Part shown: piece after piece, positions 1 through 12,414 of the stretch
How positions within the stretch are numbered: the stretch's first letter is position 1
Layout: every line of letters begins with the position of its first letter
From: Guillardia theta CCMP2712
Lineage: Eukaryota; Cryptophyceae; Pyrenomonadales; Geminigeraceae
Direction of reading: 5' to 3'
DNA length: 64,000 nucleotides
Assembly (NCBI RefSeq): GCF_000315625.1
Contig: NW_005434630.1
Coordinates: 490,505 to 554,504 of the forward strand
Notes under the pieces: model-generated
Seen by the model: only the letters and a program-made list of their open reading frames with translations
Told to the model about the DNA's origin: nothing
Database searches by the model: none
Program-made: the position numbers and the translations under genes

Positions 1-1027
1 GGAATGACCCACACCTGTCATGCTATCAGACACTTGAGGAGATTCTACACAAGGCTGGCTGCACCTGCTGCGACTGCTGTGCAGGGGAGAGATTCGTATC
101 GAATCAAAGCAGGAGTGCACACCTGCGAGAGGACGTCAGGTGCAGCAGAAGAAATCAAAACTTTCCTCTTGCGTGTGCCCGAGGCCAGTCTGCCCGAAAT
201 TTCCTCCCCCACAAGCGAAGACATCCCCTCCCACCATCGACTCTCTTTGAAGCTGCGCAAGGAATTTTTCCTTCGCCTCCAGCTGCCTTTGCAGATTTTC
301 TTCGATGATTTGACTCTGTAATCTTCTTTCCTCCTCCAACGCCAGGGCAAGTCGTCTTCTCCTCTCCCGCTCTTCTCTCGCAAGCCTCGCAGCTGCCTTG
401 ACCTTGGCCGCTGCTTCGTCCAGAACGAATCGAAACCTGACCAGCAGTTTCGTGCGTTGTCCGTCGAAGCCCAAACGATCTGTTCATTCTCGTCTCTCAC
501 TTCAAGAACCAACTCCACGCCTGGAGCACCAGGCCTTGAGATCTTCTCCATGAGGGCATAAAGTTCGATTGTGCATTGTCCTATCAGCTCGCTACCTGTG
601 ACATCCCAATCATACAGTTGGACCGATAAGCAAGCTGTCCTTCTAGCATCCGCAAGACTCTTCTCACTCAGCTGCATGTACTTGCCGATGATTTCTTCAC
701 CCTGCCACACAAACTTGCGTTAAAACGCTGCCGTCCTGCTCCAACTCTGATCTCCTCACATCGTCGACGGGTAGCTCGAGGACTTCGTTCCAGGTGGGGT
801 TGAGAGTCTTTCTCACATGCCTGGTCTTGAGGGAATGCTCTCCAAGAGAAATCGTCACGAAAGGATCGCACAGCCCGATCGTATCCGTCTGCCAGGTGCT
901 CGTCAGTCTCGACCCTCCAGTCATTGCCCTACCTCACCTTGGGCAGGTGGGTCCCTTTGATCACCGTCATCACCAGCAGTCCCTTGGGCCATCCCATGAG
1001 CTCTTGAATCTCGTTAAGCTCCTTCAT
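1..1027 (-). CDS. C2 domain / coiled-coil / RCC1-repeat protein (partial, continues off left edge)
   Basis: The likely start is the ATG at 1027. A first exon ending near 936 joins across a short intron to the C2 core with the motif TIGLCDPFVTISLG. A second intron lies at 702-759 (GTGAGG...GGCAG). The C2 domain ends near 500. It is followed by a strongly charged helix rich in Arg/Glu (about 460-250), then FACGGGNFGQTGLGHTQEE, which is an RCC1 blade. After one more intron comes PALIRYESLP...AVAAGAASLV, the end of that blade. RCC1 blades form beta-propellers used in GTPase exchange or protein binding, and C2 domains usually bind membrane lipids, so a membrane-recruited propeller is the inference. 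The reading frame changes near 470-500 and I could not find a clean intron there, so an indel or an unusual splice is possible. It is divergent from the next gene. Confidence 0.7.
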
Positions 1028-1460
1028 CGTTTCTTGTTCTTACTGCTTCAGGCCAACAACAAACATCGCGCAATGTGAATCATCCCTTGTGAATCATTGT
1101 TTTACCATTGTTTTATTGACTCATCAAGTTTGACAAGCCGTTGATCCTGACTCAGGTGACTGCTTTTTCAGTCAATAAAGATTGTTGGCTTTGTGCCACC
1201 CGGATTCTTTACTCAAGGCTTTACTCAAAGTTAGTGCAACGGAAGTTTTAACGGCGGTCCGGGGCCGGGCCCGGCACGATGTGACTTCAATGAAACGAAT
1301 ACAAATGTCACCCTGTAGTTTGAAAATCTCCACCTCAATTCAAAGTTACTTTGGAACGACACTACCGGTTGCAAAAGGTAGACCTTCTGTTTCCTAAAGG
1401 GGTGGGGTCATCGACTACTTCCCGGGCTGGTCACAGGGAGTACCAGGGGGGACCGTCGCT
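1028..1460. promoter_or_regulatory. Divergent intergenic region with a GGGGT tract and a TIR-like fragment
   Basis: This lies between two divergent gene starts. It holds a GGGGTGGGG tract near 1399, a GC-rich GGGCCGGGCCCGG palindromic stretch near 1261-1276, and near 1220 a TTTACTCAAAGTTA sequence that matches the terminal repeat of the MITE-like element at 15682-15861. It presumably carries promoters for both neighbours. No coding potential was seen. Confidence 0.4.
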
Positions 1461-4400
1461 ATGGCGGCAAGAAGGGTAGTGATGGGGATGGTGTTGAGTT
1501 GGATGTGGTGGGAGAGTGAGAGCTGGTGGTTCCTTGGGAGCTCCAAGATGCTCGACCCCTGGGAGCTACATCCCTCCTTCAACGCCACGAGAGAGATCGC
1601 AGAAGAGATCGAACGGCTGGTCGCCAAAGCTGAGTTGGTCGTGTCGGAGCTGTCAGACTCGAAGATGAAACCTGTGTCGCACCAAGGAAGGTTTCTTACC
1701 TCGTATCCCTTCCAACAGCTGATAGGAGGTGATTCTTCCTGACTCTCTTAATGCATGCTAAAGCACTAAATTCTGTAGGAGTAAAGCAGAAAAGCAACAA
1801 AGTTGAAGCTTGGGACCTCGAAACGAATTCCACACGAGAAATGAGACTGTGGAAGGCGCAGAAGAACCTGAAACTGCTGAAGAATCTGTGGATCGATGTT
1901 CAGAACAAGAGCAAAGTGTACGAGGGAGCAGTGACCGCGTTGATTTCAAACAACATCACACTTGCGGCGATGCGAGCAAAACTGCGTGAGGTGAAGTTAG
2001 GAGAGGCCCAAAGCAACGTGACTGATGGGATCATGTTCAGCATCATGTGATGGCTCAAGAAAACAGAGAAAAGCTATCTCGCGATCAGCTCAGAATGGTC
2101 TGAATGAAGTACAAGCTTTGTGTACTCACCTCGGATTTGCAGCGATCGTTCATTTCAAACTTGTCGCGGCTGGACTTAGAGCCCTTGAAAGACATGGTAC
2201 TTCCTTCCTGCCCGGCTACTCTCATCTCTCATCTTTCCATGCGTAGTTGCCCATCTCGTGGCACCAGCAGGTACTGAGGAAACGAGAAGACGCGATCGCG
2301 TTTGTGTCGAGGTTGAACCGAGCAGAGCATCGCTTTTTGATGGAGCTGTTCGGAGTCGTCCAAGCTTACGTCAGCGTCCTGAAGATGAGAACGAATCTCA
2401 AGGAGTCTCTGAACCAAGCGAGGTGTTGCCATGTCTTCCTTGCTTCCACGCTCATTCCTTGTGTATCACAGGAACTACAGTGCTTTTCAAGATATCTTGT
2501 CGAGAGAGAACGAACGTCTCAAGTGCAGCATAACACCTCCTCTTGAGATATACACTGATGTTGACATGAAAGGTTAAATGATGAAATCAGGAACTTGACA
2601 TACTTCTGGACACAAAGATGCTCGAAGCTTGCAAGTAATATGTAGTAATTTAGAAATTGCGATTGTTCTAAAATTCCTGCAAGATGACTTGTCTGTGGCA
2701 AAACAAGATCGTGAACTGGAACAATCTTTCTCGAAGAATATCAGTCAAAAGCTAAATCAGGTGAGGATTATTTTGCAAAGACTGCATCTGTCACAAAAAG
2801 CACAATAGACCATGTTGACGCTAAGGCTGGCGCAGTTGAGATGTGATTCCACACCAGGTTTGCTCGCACGTGACTCCCTGTGATACGTCTGATGAGTCTC
2901 TTCAAAGGCAATGACATGAACGCTAGTGGCGAGTCAGCGTTCTTGCAGGAGCTAGAGCTATGTATGAATCGAAGCAAGGACTATCAACGGCAGATTCGTC
3001 ACCATGAGTGGAATGCAAGGAGGCTGGAGGGAAAAGTCCGCTATCTTTCTCAGCATTCGACTTCTTGGTTGGACCTCAAGAACTTGGTACTGTTGTACCC
3101 GTGGCTGCTGCTCTAGACCTGAACTGAAGTGAACACGTCAGAGAACAAGAACATGGTTTGCGATCAAACGAGGTCTGGTGACGGTCTATGCGCTGGTCGT
3201 TGTGGGTGAGTTGGTCATGCTAAAGATGTATCGGTGACAGGAATCGTTGCAGGCTTGCTGATAGCTCTCCTGATAGTTCCCATATTTATTGACTACCATC
3301 GGCGATTCCCATTCCCTCAGTCCTTACTGTCTACCCTTGGGATTTCATTCCACTTCTTCCTAGGGATCTCGACCCTGTACTTGATGGGGAGATTCAATCT
3401 GAGTTTTGGTATCAGAGTTTGTTTCTTCTTCGAGCGAATTGAATTCCTTTCGTTGCAACAGGATGGGCGATAGCAATCTTCCCGATTTTCAAGATGCAGA
3501 TTGAGTTGAAGAGGAAATTCTTTGAATCGCAGTCTTCATCGGTCTTGTTTCAAAATCCTGTCAAGGAGTCTGCAGAGATAGATGCTCCTGCCGTTGATGT
3601 TGGCGTGGAGATAATCTCTGCAGTCCTCGAAAAGACGACAGAGATGGTTGGGTTGCGCGACCCCTACGTTCTTGTGCTGTATAATGATCAACACAAGAAG
3701 ACCCAAGTACGTTGTCTGTCCTTGTTTATCTGCTTCAGTGACCGACGATCAACCCAGGTCAGAAAATCTACATTGCTCCCTGAATGGAACGAATATCTTG
3801 AATTCAATGACATCAAGGATTTCGATGACATGATTGAGATACAAGTGAAGGATTGGGATAGATTCTCCAAGGATGATACTCTCGGCACCATCACTTTGCC
3901 TCTGGCTGAAATCCTCGGACAGGTCGAACGCGGCAAGTTCTCTGCCATAGAAGAGCACGAGATTCTAGCGGAAGACCAGGAAAGCTCCATTGGGATGCTG
4001 AGAGTGAAGTGGACTTGGGACTTTATCGCAGTGAGCGAGGGCAAGCAGGACCCCTTGGAGAAGTTCGACTGTGAGGACCCGCGTTGGTCCTTCTCCAAGG
4101 CCTGGAAGTTTGACTCGGGGTACCTCCGTCATGAGTTTGAATCGGCCTCAATGCTCCTCCAACATTACTTCCCCGCCTTGCGCTCGGCGATGCTGACAGT
4201 TTCGCAAAAGCTGCTGACGTTTGGCATTTCATATCGAGTTATCCATGTGTTTGTTGCCTGTATGGCTAGCTATATCAGCGGGAAGCTGAGACTGGACATG
4301 AGTTACGTTGTGCTGATAGTCATCTGCTTGAAGAAGTGCGAAGACTTTGTCTTGTACATCAGTTGCATAGAGAAGTTCGAGAAGACCATGCAAGATGATC

Positions 4401-7400
4401 ACAGGTGTTGCGATGTTTTCAATCCTCAATGCACTGAGATGGTGGAGCAGAATGAAAGCGATCAAGAATTGGCAGATCCAATTTGTTCCGACAGAGCTCG
4501 AGATTCCTGATTCTCACCTCTACGACCTGCTGCAGGTCTTCAGACATATGCGTCCATATCGACTTGTTCACTCAGAAGTCTCCTGGCTCAACGACTTTCT
4601 TCAAGCCACATGGATACGATATCAACACTGGTGATTTGAACTTGTTCACCTTGTTCTTGTTGTTTCTGAAGCAGCCACAGGTTCACCTCTTATCTGCAGA
4701 ACCTGCTCAATGGCCTGCTGGGTTTGTTGTGGACATGACCTGAAGGACGCGTTGACTTTTGGACGCAGGTCAATTCTCGCTGCAAATCAAGACAGTCAAC
4801 ATCGGGTCTTCGGCTCCTCGGATCAGAAACTTGAGCGCGGTAGCTCCGTCCCCCAGCATGCTCCCCAAGTCCAAGGACCTGCTCGTGGTGACAATCGTGC
4901 GAGGAAGGAACATCTTGGGGAAGAGAAGCTTGAGGAACCTGCGGGGGATGTGCGACCCGTACGTCAAGGTGAGTCTGGATGAGTTTCGCAACGCCAGGAC
5001 CAGCACCAAGAAGAACTCTGAGAACCCTGTGTGGGACGAGACGTTCAGGTTCTACATCTCTGAAGAAGAGTCGGACAAATGGAGCGTCTCCCTCGAGCTC
5101 TTCGACGACGACCCGGGGAACGACAAGCTGATAGCTGACGTGGTCCTAGAGCACGACTTTGTCAAGACGTTGCAGGAGAACAGATCGCTGCAGAAGGAGT
5201 TCAGGATGCAGAAGGACGGCACCTTGCTCGACATCTTGCTCACCGTGAGGTTCAAGCTGGTGGAAGGGAAGACCCACGTTCCTGCAGAGTCTTCCTGCCG
5301 ACTGTATCAGATGAACTTCGACTGTGAATGGGACATGGACACGTCGGTTAAGCTGCGAGCTGCTGGGTTCCCTGTGATTCTGCAGCTGATATCTGCAAAG
5401 TTCTTTGCGAGGATAACGTTCGAATGGCTCGACCCACAAACCATGATGAACAGACCTCCCAAGCACAGACGCGAGGAGCAGGAGTTCTCCAAGTTTGGCT
5501 TCTTGTTCACAGTGAGTTGTGTCGATGGTGATTGTGACTCACAAGCGACTTCAGGAGTACATGCACGTTGCTGACTACCCCAACTTGTTTCGGATGTGGA
5601 TCGACGTGCGGAGGAAGCCGATCTTGGAGTCAAAGGTGGAAGCGTTCGGAACCATCGACATCTGGTCGCTGCCAGGGATGAAGTACATTCAGAACACCTA
5701 CGTCACCGACCTCATCTACGACTTGTTCCCTATCAAGATTGACATCTCAGATCCCAACAAGTTCCACGACAAGTCGAAGGGAGCCGTTTCGAAAGACTTA
5801 TTTGGGTACCTGAACACCAAGGATAACGATCAGCAGAGGTTGGATGTCATCGACTGCACCTCAGCTTATCTGATCTGTCTGTCAGGTTTGCGTTCCTCAG
5901 CCTCGAGCTCATCAGGATTTCTCCTGTGAAGGATCAGTCAGAGAATTTCTTTCTCTGTGTCGTTTCTCACGGAGCTGTGGAGATTGATGACGAGAGTCCT
6001 GAAGAGAATCAGCTGCAGTCGAACGCGAGTTACTTCTGCTGCAGCTCGACGCATTCAAGCAGGAAGGGCTGGTTGCTCAGGTCCATGCTGATGAATATCC
6101 AAGATCCTTTCAAAGAGATGTTGAGGTTTCAAGTATATTCCTTGTCAGGATATCAGATCGCTTTCCATGGGAAACCAATATTCCAGACTAGCATGCGCGT
6201 CAGTGAGTTTCTTGACAGACATGTAGTGCATCGGAACTTCATCAGACGGCACGTCGTCGTCGAGAGTGACGGCCTCTGCCTGGAGCTGACAGCAGAAATA
6301 CGCACTGATCTACAAGAGCGATCAGACCGCCAGGACATGCCCATGGCCGTGCCATGCAGCTCAGACAAGGATGATACCGACTGGCTCGTCGTCGTGCTGG
6401 AAGACCTTCAGTTTGAGGAAGAGATGGACTTTAGCACGCTAGCATGTACCTTCCTAGTTGAAAATGCTTCTGGCTCTTGCATCGCTAAGATAGAAGACGC
6501 CCAGTGGAATGGCGCGAAGGTAGTAGTCGCTTCATATTGATTTTCAACGTAACGACACAGAACTTTTATCAGAAAAATCCCTTCTTGATATCAATACCAT
6601 CAGACATCCGGTACCTCTGATGTTCCAGAGCTGCGATGCGATTGAGTGCACTGCCAGGACTTGTATGCTCAAGATCAACTTCAGTATAGACGAGAAGTAC
6701 GTCCTGCAGGTGAGTTGCAGCAGCGTGCTGGTCCTCTCCCCACCTGAACTTCACTTCCTAGTGCGTCAAGTTGCTCAACGAGTGGAAGTCGCAGGGCGAG
6801 GACCACGTCATGAACATGTCGGAGCACCTTAACGTCGCTCACAACGTCAGCAGCAGCCCAAGGGTCCGCAACAAGTCTCGATGCGTCCTCCTCGGCCACC
6901 TCCTGTGGCACAGGTGCGCGGCTCAGCTGCGAGCCTCGGCTTGACGCCTGGGCAGGAGGATCCCTGGGGAAGCGAAGCCTTCCATCCTCATTCGGAATCT
7001 CCGCGTTCTCCACCTGCCCTGGGAACGCGGGTTCCAGCCCCCGGACGCGCAATGGTGACCAAGTGGCTGGTCGTTGGCTGCTCCTGACGTCCTCGCAGCA
7101 TCGTAGGGAGTTGCGTAAGATCAGAGTGCGGAGGGAGCGGAAACGCAGACGAGGGGGAGGGGAGACAGGGAGACTATGTCAGGAGCTCGCTCAAGCGACA
7201 GGAGCTGTGCGTTGATCAAGAGGTCGCTCTGCTCGGGTGGCTGACGGGGGTACAGGAGGCCGTCGTTCTCTGAGGAGTTCCGCTTCCAGCCCGAGCTGGG
7301 GCTGCTGGGCGAAGCGAGCGGAGGAGAGGTCTGCCTGCGGATAGAGATCTTGCAGATCGATACCGCCGGAGGAGAGAGAAAGGTAGGGACGATATGCAAG

Positions 7401-7699
7401 CCCCTCCGCAGCCTCTACGTCGAGAGCCTGGCCAGGGAGAAACCCGCGCGATTCTTGCAGGAGATGTCAAGGGGTCTGAGGCAGGAGGTAGTGGCGCACT
7501 GCAGTGAGGGGTTCACGGTGAACGGAGAGCCGTTCAGCTCAGCCGACTTTGACATTCACTTCCAAGGTATAGAAGATAGAGGAGACTTACGATGCCTAAC
7601 ATGACCTTTACACTTCCACCAGGTGACTGGGCCCTGATTGTTCCAAGTGCTCTCGAGACATTCGTGAGAAAGCAAGAGCAATCTCTTCTCAGGACTTGA
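1461..7699 (+). CDS. Membrane-anchored C2/SMP lipid-transfer protein, extended-synaptotagmin-like
   Basis: This is a multi-exon gene. In order: an N-terminal helical region (1461-3116); two hydrophobic segments forming a hairpin (about 3180-3480, including GIVAGLLIALLIVPIFI); a C2 domain (about 3593-4023, with LRDPYV and DWDRFSKDD as calcium-site-like acids); an SMP-like start (SWLNDFLQATWIRYQHW, near 4580-4630, then FSLQIKTVNIGSSAPRI near 4770-4820); a second C2 domain (about 4870-5270, GMCDPYVKV and FDDDPGND); the rest of the SMP-like fold (about 5310-5790, including TIDIWSLPGMKYIQNTY); and at least two more C2-like stretches (about 6060-6530 and 6640-7690). Stop TGA is at 7697-7699. In the tricalbin/E-Syt family such proteins tether membranes at contact sites and move lipids. 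The start is uncertain, and exons before 3190 are supported only by frame continuity and helix character. It ends 26 bp from the convergent TPR gene. Confidence 0.65.
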
Positions 7700-7724
7700 T
7701 CGCATTGCACCCTCTTCCTCCTCC

Positions 7725-10211
7725 TCATGCTCGGATGTACGTGTGCTGCGCCGACTGCTTGTTAGGAGGGGAGGATGTGTTCTTTCTGGACGCCTCAAGG
7801 GTCGCAGCTCGTCTTAGCAGCTGGTTCGCATTGGTGTGATCCTTCCGCACTTCACGCAGGAAGTGTGCATACGCCAGCAAAGTGTCGAGCTGCTCAGGGT
7901 CGAGCTGGAAACGGTCAGCATTGCTGCAGGCAAGGCGGCGATGTTCACCTGCAAGGCTCTTCGGTAGAGCGTCTCAGCCTTGTCGTGGTTGCCGATCTTG
8001 GTATGCAGCAACATGCCATAGTTGTGCAGCACGTCGACCTGGTCGGGATAGATTTCCAGCGCCCGTATGTAGTAGGACTCGGCGTCTGCGTATCGTCCCT
8101 GCAGGACCTTCCTTGTCAGACTTGGCCCAGCTGCACAGGGTACCTGACCTGCATCTGCCAGAGGGACGCGCAGTTGGTCAAGCTGTTGAGATTTCGTGGG
8201 TCTGCGTCAAGGGCACTGGAGAGGCAGGAGGGCAGCCAATCAGTCAGGCATCAGCAGGGAGGAGGAGGCATGGAATCACCGTTTGTACAACTGCTCAGCC
8301 AGTTGCAGGTCTCCCCGAACAGAGTGCATGTACAAGGCGTAGTTGCAGAGAGCTCCGGCATGCGTGGGATACATCCTGATCCCATGACTAGTCAGCAGTT
8401 GCTTCATGCCGAGAGAGAGGACCTCAGCAAGTCCTGATACTCTCTTTCAACTGTCTTCTTGTCGTAACCGCTTGTTTGCCATATCCATGCTCTCGCGACA
8501 AGGCTGTCCGCATGCTTGGGCTCAATTTCCAAAGCAATCTTGAGGAGCTGGTGCAAAAGATTCATTTAGAGGAGGAGCACGAGAGCCGCGTGCTCTTTGA
8601 TCCTCTTACTTTCTTTGCCTTGTTTGCATCATGTCTTGTCGCATAAAGAAGTTCCGCATACCCACAAAGAGAGTCGACATGTCGCTTGTCGATCTGCAGA
8701 GCTCTCCTGTACATCCGCTCTGCGCGTGACGAGTCTCGCACAACATCTCGCAACAACTTGGCCAAGTTGCTCAATGTCTCCACTGCACTTGCAAGAGCAC
8801 CAGGGGACAGAACGCTTCGTTTGGCCTGTCGCAAAGCACTCTCGTACATGATCTGCGCGTTGCGGAAATCTCCTTGGTCGTGCAGCAAGCGAGCATACGC
8901 GCCAAGAGCTTTAATGTGCGTTGGCTCCATCTGCGCGACAAAAGTCACAAGTCAACATCACTGCACATGAAGAACGTTGCTGACCTTCAGAGCCTGTTGG
9001 AAGAAGATCTCTGCGCTCTTCACGTCTCCCTTGTGCAGAGCTTGCTTCCCCTTGCTGCTCACGAGTGTCATCCTCAACGGCAGACAAGGACGAGCAGACC
9101 TGTAGTTCCCCTCGGCGTCGGGACAGGCTGAAGAGATAGCGTCTTTTAGCAGCTTCTCCTGCTTGTCGCTGAGCGCCTTGTGCTCTGTCAGCTTCAACGT
9201 CTTGCTCGAGGCTTCGTTCCCGTCAGGCTCGTTGGGTTGATCTTTGCTAGGATGCTCTGTCGATGACGAGATGTGCTCGTTCCTCCTCTTCTGCGTTGCC
9301 GCTGCCTCTTTGTCGGTTGGCCTCTCCACAAACACGATCTGAGACGGCGATGAAGCACCGGCATTCGACGCTCTCATCCTTCCTTGGGTCAGCGAGTGGT
9401 TCGGGGTGGTTGGACGATCGTCCATTGGAGGCCGGTGTGACGTTTTGAATGCACCCGTTTCAGCCCCCTCCCCAGGCAGGTCGTGGTCCTCGGCCTCGGA
9501 CTCCTCCATGTCTGGTTCGGACTCGTCGTCATAGAACGCGCTCTCATCTGAATCTTGCTGCATGCTCTCGACCTTTCCGTTCGCCCCCCGCACCTCTTTA
9601 TCAGGTGTGCTCCTCGCATGCCCATTGCTGACACCTGTCACTGGGCCCGCTCCTCTCTTGATAAGATCCTTCTCTTCACTCCTGAGAGCTCTGCGCTGTG
9701 CTACCAGTCTCTTCACTAAGATGTCTTCATAGTCAGCCGTGCCCGACGACACCAACTGCCGGTACGCTTCAATACTTGAGGTGAAGACACGAAAATGACA
9801 AGAACGTGAGCTGATGGAAGATTGAATGATTGTGAGACGAGAGCGTGGGTGTGAGGGAGATAATGAGGATTGCTACGAGACAACAAGCCCTGCAATCCTA
9901 CCTAGAATTCTAATAAACTCTACTACTACTACTCCAAGGAGAAGGAGGGTGGGAAACGGGGCGGTGAGGACGAGGGCGAGGGTTTTCACGAGGACGACAA
10001 TGCGCACAGGAACGAAGGAAGAAAGTGGAGCAAGGCCAAAGAACAGAACGAAGCGAAGAGGAGAAAGAGCAGATGATGGAGGAGGAGGTGTACAGGAGGG
10101 AGTGGAGGCGAGGAGGGAGGAGGGATGAGAGCATGGGGAGTAGAAACAAACCTCTTCCTCTTGCCTTCTCAGCTCTTGCTGCCGCCTCCTGTTCTCGATC
10201 AGATCCGTCAT
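7725..10211 (-). CDS. TPR-repeat protein with acidic, disordered N-terminal half
   Basis: The start is the ATG at 10211. Exon 1 (10152-10211) encodes 20 residues rich in Arg/Gln/Glu and ends at a GT donor. After a 396-nt intron (9756-10151) the frame resumes in phase at LVSSGTADYEDILVKRL. An acidic, low-complexity region (about 9600-9200) follows. Then come tandem TPR helices, for example AEIFFQQALK, YARLLHDQGDFRNAQIMYESAL, AERMYRRALQIDKRHVDSL, AESYYIRALEIYP and AETLYRRALQLDPEQLDTL, ending in a short polar tail with stop at 7725-7727. TPRs of this spacing are protein-interaction scaffolds, similar to those in kinesin light chain or Nephrocystin-like proteins. No catalytic domain is seen. Introns of about 40-60 nt separate the repeats. 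Confidence 0.75.
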
Positions 10212-10868
10212 TGCTCACCAGCGCCCGCTCCCGCAATGGAACTGGTGGGCCCTGCAGTCGAAAGACTGAATATTTCATCTTTATTTATGTATCAATGTTC
10301 AAATATTGCAAGCATATTTCAACTTTCCGTGAAAATAAGTCACCATAATCGCGAAGTCTTCGGCAGTTGTGATGCTTACTTTGACCCGCCTAAGGGTTGG
10401 GGGTGGCGTCAGGAGTTAAGTCAGAGGGGTACTTCTAGGGATAATCACCTTCAAAATGTAGGGTGGGGTAGTGTGAGCAAATGGGGTAGTGTAAGTAAAA
10501 AAGACTCCGACTGCAATCAGTGCCGAGCATTGCAAGAACTTGGCCCGGGCCCGGCCGAGTGAGGACCGTACTAGAAAGGACTGCCATGATCGGACGGCGG
10601 GTTGCGGCACTGGCCGGGAGGAGGAGGAGGAGGAGGAGGAGGAGGAGGAGGAGGAGGAGGAGGAGGATGGTGGGAGCCTCACTCGGAGTCCTGTGTAGTA
10701 CTGTGACACGGCGGCACTGCCCGGCGCCGGCAGACCGTTCACACAGCCTGGCCGCTGAGCGACTACCGAACGTGGGCCGCAAGCCTGATAGTGGAGAAAG
10801 AGGGACGCCGGAGCTGAGCCTCGGATGTGAACATTTTTCAATGAGCAAAGAGTCAAGATACGATCCCC
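10212..10868. other. Intergenic spacer with GGGGT tract, GC palindrome and (GAG)n
   Basis: This lies upstream of the TPR gene and downstream of the APS reductase 3' end. It contains repeated GGGGTAGTG motifs near 10464-10497, a GGCCCGGGCCCGGCC palindrome near 10541-10556 and a 50-bp (GAG)n run. Frames that stay open here do so through the repeat and show no protein features. Confidence 0.4.
10618..10667. repeat. (GAG)n microsatellite
   Basis: About 16 uninterrupted GAG/AGG triplets in intergenic DNA. Confidence 0.95.
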
Positions 10869-12414
10869 TCACGGTTGTGAGGCCTTCAGCCTGGTGCTGG
10901 TGATCCATTCCGCCATGTCCGACGGTCGATGCGACCCCTCGTGCTTCACGACCACCGGCCTGGTCACCATTGCGCAGTCAGAGACTCCCGTCAATCACAC
11001 TTAGATCAACTCACCCCGACGAACCCTTGAGCACCAGGAACAAGGAGGGGAACCCTGTGATGTGGAACTGCTCGGACATCGCCTCCGGGATCTTGTTCTG
11101 CCATCCATCCATCCTGGCGAGTCGCACGCCGATGCCCCGCTCCTTGACCTGCAGCATCAAGAAGCCAATGAGTGAAGAGGAGCAACAGGGTCACAAAACG
11201 CACGGTCTTGGCAAGCTCATTGAAGTCCGGGTCGAGGGACTGGCAGTGAGGGCACCATGGCGCGTAAACGTCGAGGAAGAAATCCTCACTGCTGTTCCAA
11301 ACGACTTCCTCAAAGCTCTCCGACTTCACCTTGGAGAGCGTCACGACTTCTTTCTCAGTCTTCAAGCACAACTCACCAGGGCGATGCCAAGGTCTAGGGC
11401 TCGTTTCGAGGCATCAAAATCCCACAGGTAGCCTTTCCTGACCCTGTCCGACCTCCGCTCGAGGTCTCTGAACGATCCGGAATCCTTGGCAAGGTGCATC
11501 CCGCACTCCGTCTTGCCCTTGAACTGCTTCCACCTGCCCTCCCTCTCACTCTCTCCCTTCCCCGTGCGCTCTGTGGTGAAGATGTCGCCGATAGACAGAA
11601 ACCCATCGTCGTGCAGTGAGTTGTACGGCAAACCCCTTCCCTTGATGTAGCTCCAGACTCTCTCCATGTCCCAGTTTGCCAGGGGGTTAATCTTTACCCT
11701 CCCGTCCGATCCATCGACCTCCACCAGCGGAATGTCCTTCCGCACTCCACCCTGCGACTTCCTTCTCCCCGTGATCCAGGCCTTCACGCCCAGGTCCTCC
11801 AAGGCTCTCCTGGTAGGCTCTACTTTGGTGAGGAACTCGAAGAGTTTGAGGTCGACTTTCCACAGCTTCTCCCCGAAAGCTTTCTCGAACATTGCTCGGC
11901 TCCCTTCCTTGCTCCTGTAAATCCTCAACTTCTCCTCAAGGCCGAAGTATTTGGTCGCGTCTTCAATGAGCGCGTACGTCTCTGGGAACAAGTAATGAGT
12001 GTCAACGCTTACTATGCGTGTATGCTCGAGCAGCCCGAGTTCTCGCAGCATGTCAGTTATCACCAGGCCTTGCGGGCCGAAACTCGTGAACTGAACCCAT
12101 GAAGGTCCTGATGCCGTCGGCTTGAAGGTTGCGTTGGCCCATCTTAAGATCTCCACCGGCTGCTGCTCGACCGGAAGCTGTTCAATGCGCGAGCTGATGT
12201 TCATAACCTGTGCATGTGCCAAACCAGACGATGCTGTGGACCTGAGCCCAAGCATAGAGAGAAGCCCGCTTCCTTGAGATTGAAGAATCTGCAAGGAGGA
12301 AGAAAGAGGGGATATAAAAACCACTGCGACAATGACGACAACGAATGGAACCGAGCACAGTACATTGCGCAATGGGAGCAAGGGATGCCTTGCACGCTCC
12401 TTTTCCTTGGCCAT
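10869..12414 (-). CDS. APS reductase (4Fe-4S-independent type) with C-terminal thioredoxin domain
   Basis: The ATG is at 12414 and the first exon is long. An N-terminal hydrophobic segment (VPFVVVIVAVVFIS) suggests a signal peptide or anchor, as expected for a plastid leader in algae with secondary plastids. The reductase domain shows the PP-loop-like TSFGPQGLVITDMLREL, then VDTHYLFPETYALIED, TGRRKSQGG, INPLANWDMERVWSYI and the tail KTECGMHLA carrying the catalytic Cys. The Cys-Cys pair that binds the iron-sulfur cluster in plant-type APR is absent: the stretch before TGRRKSQGG reads KVEPTRRALEDLG. This matches the APR-B class known from mosses and some algae. After an intron at about 11362 comes a thioredoxin-like domain with YAPWCPHCQ and ITGFPSLFLV. 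It ends with MAEWITSTRLKASQP and a stop at 10869-10871. The role is reduction of adenylyl sulfate to sulfite in sulfate assimilation. Confidence 0.85.

Noticed and set aside
10416-10908. Poly-Ser/poly-Leu/poly-Arg frames near the APS reductase 3' end
   Set aside because: They are driven by the (GAG)n repeat and GC-rich spacer.
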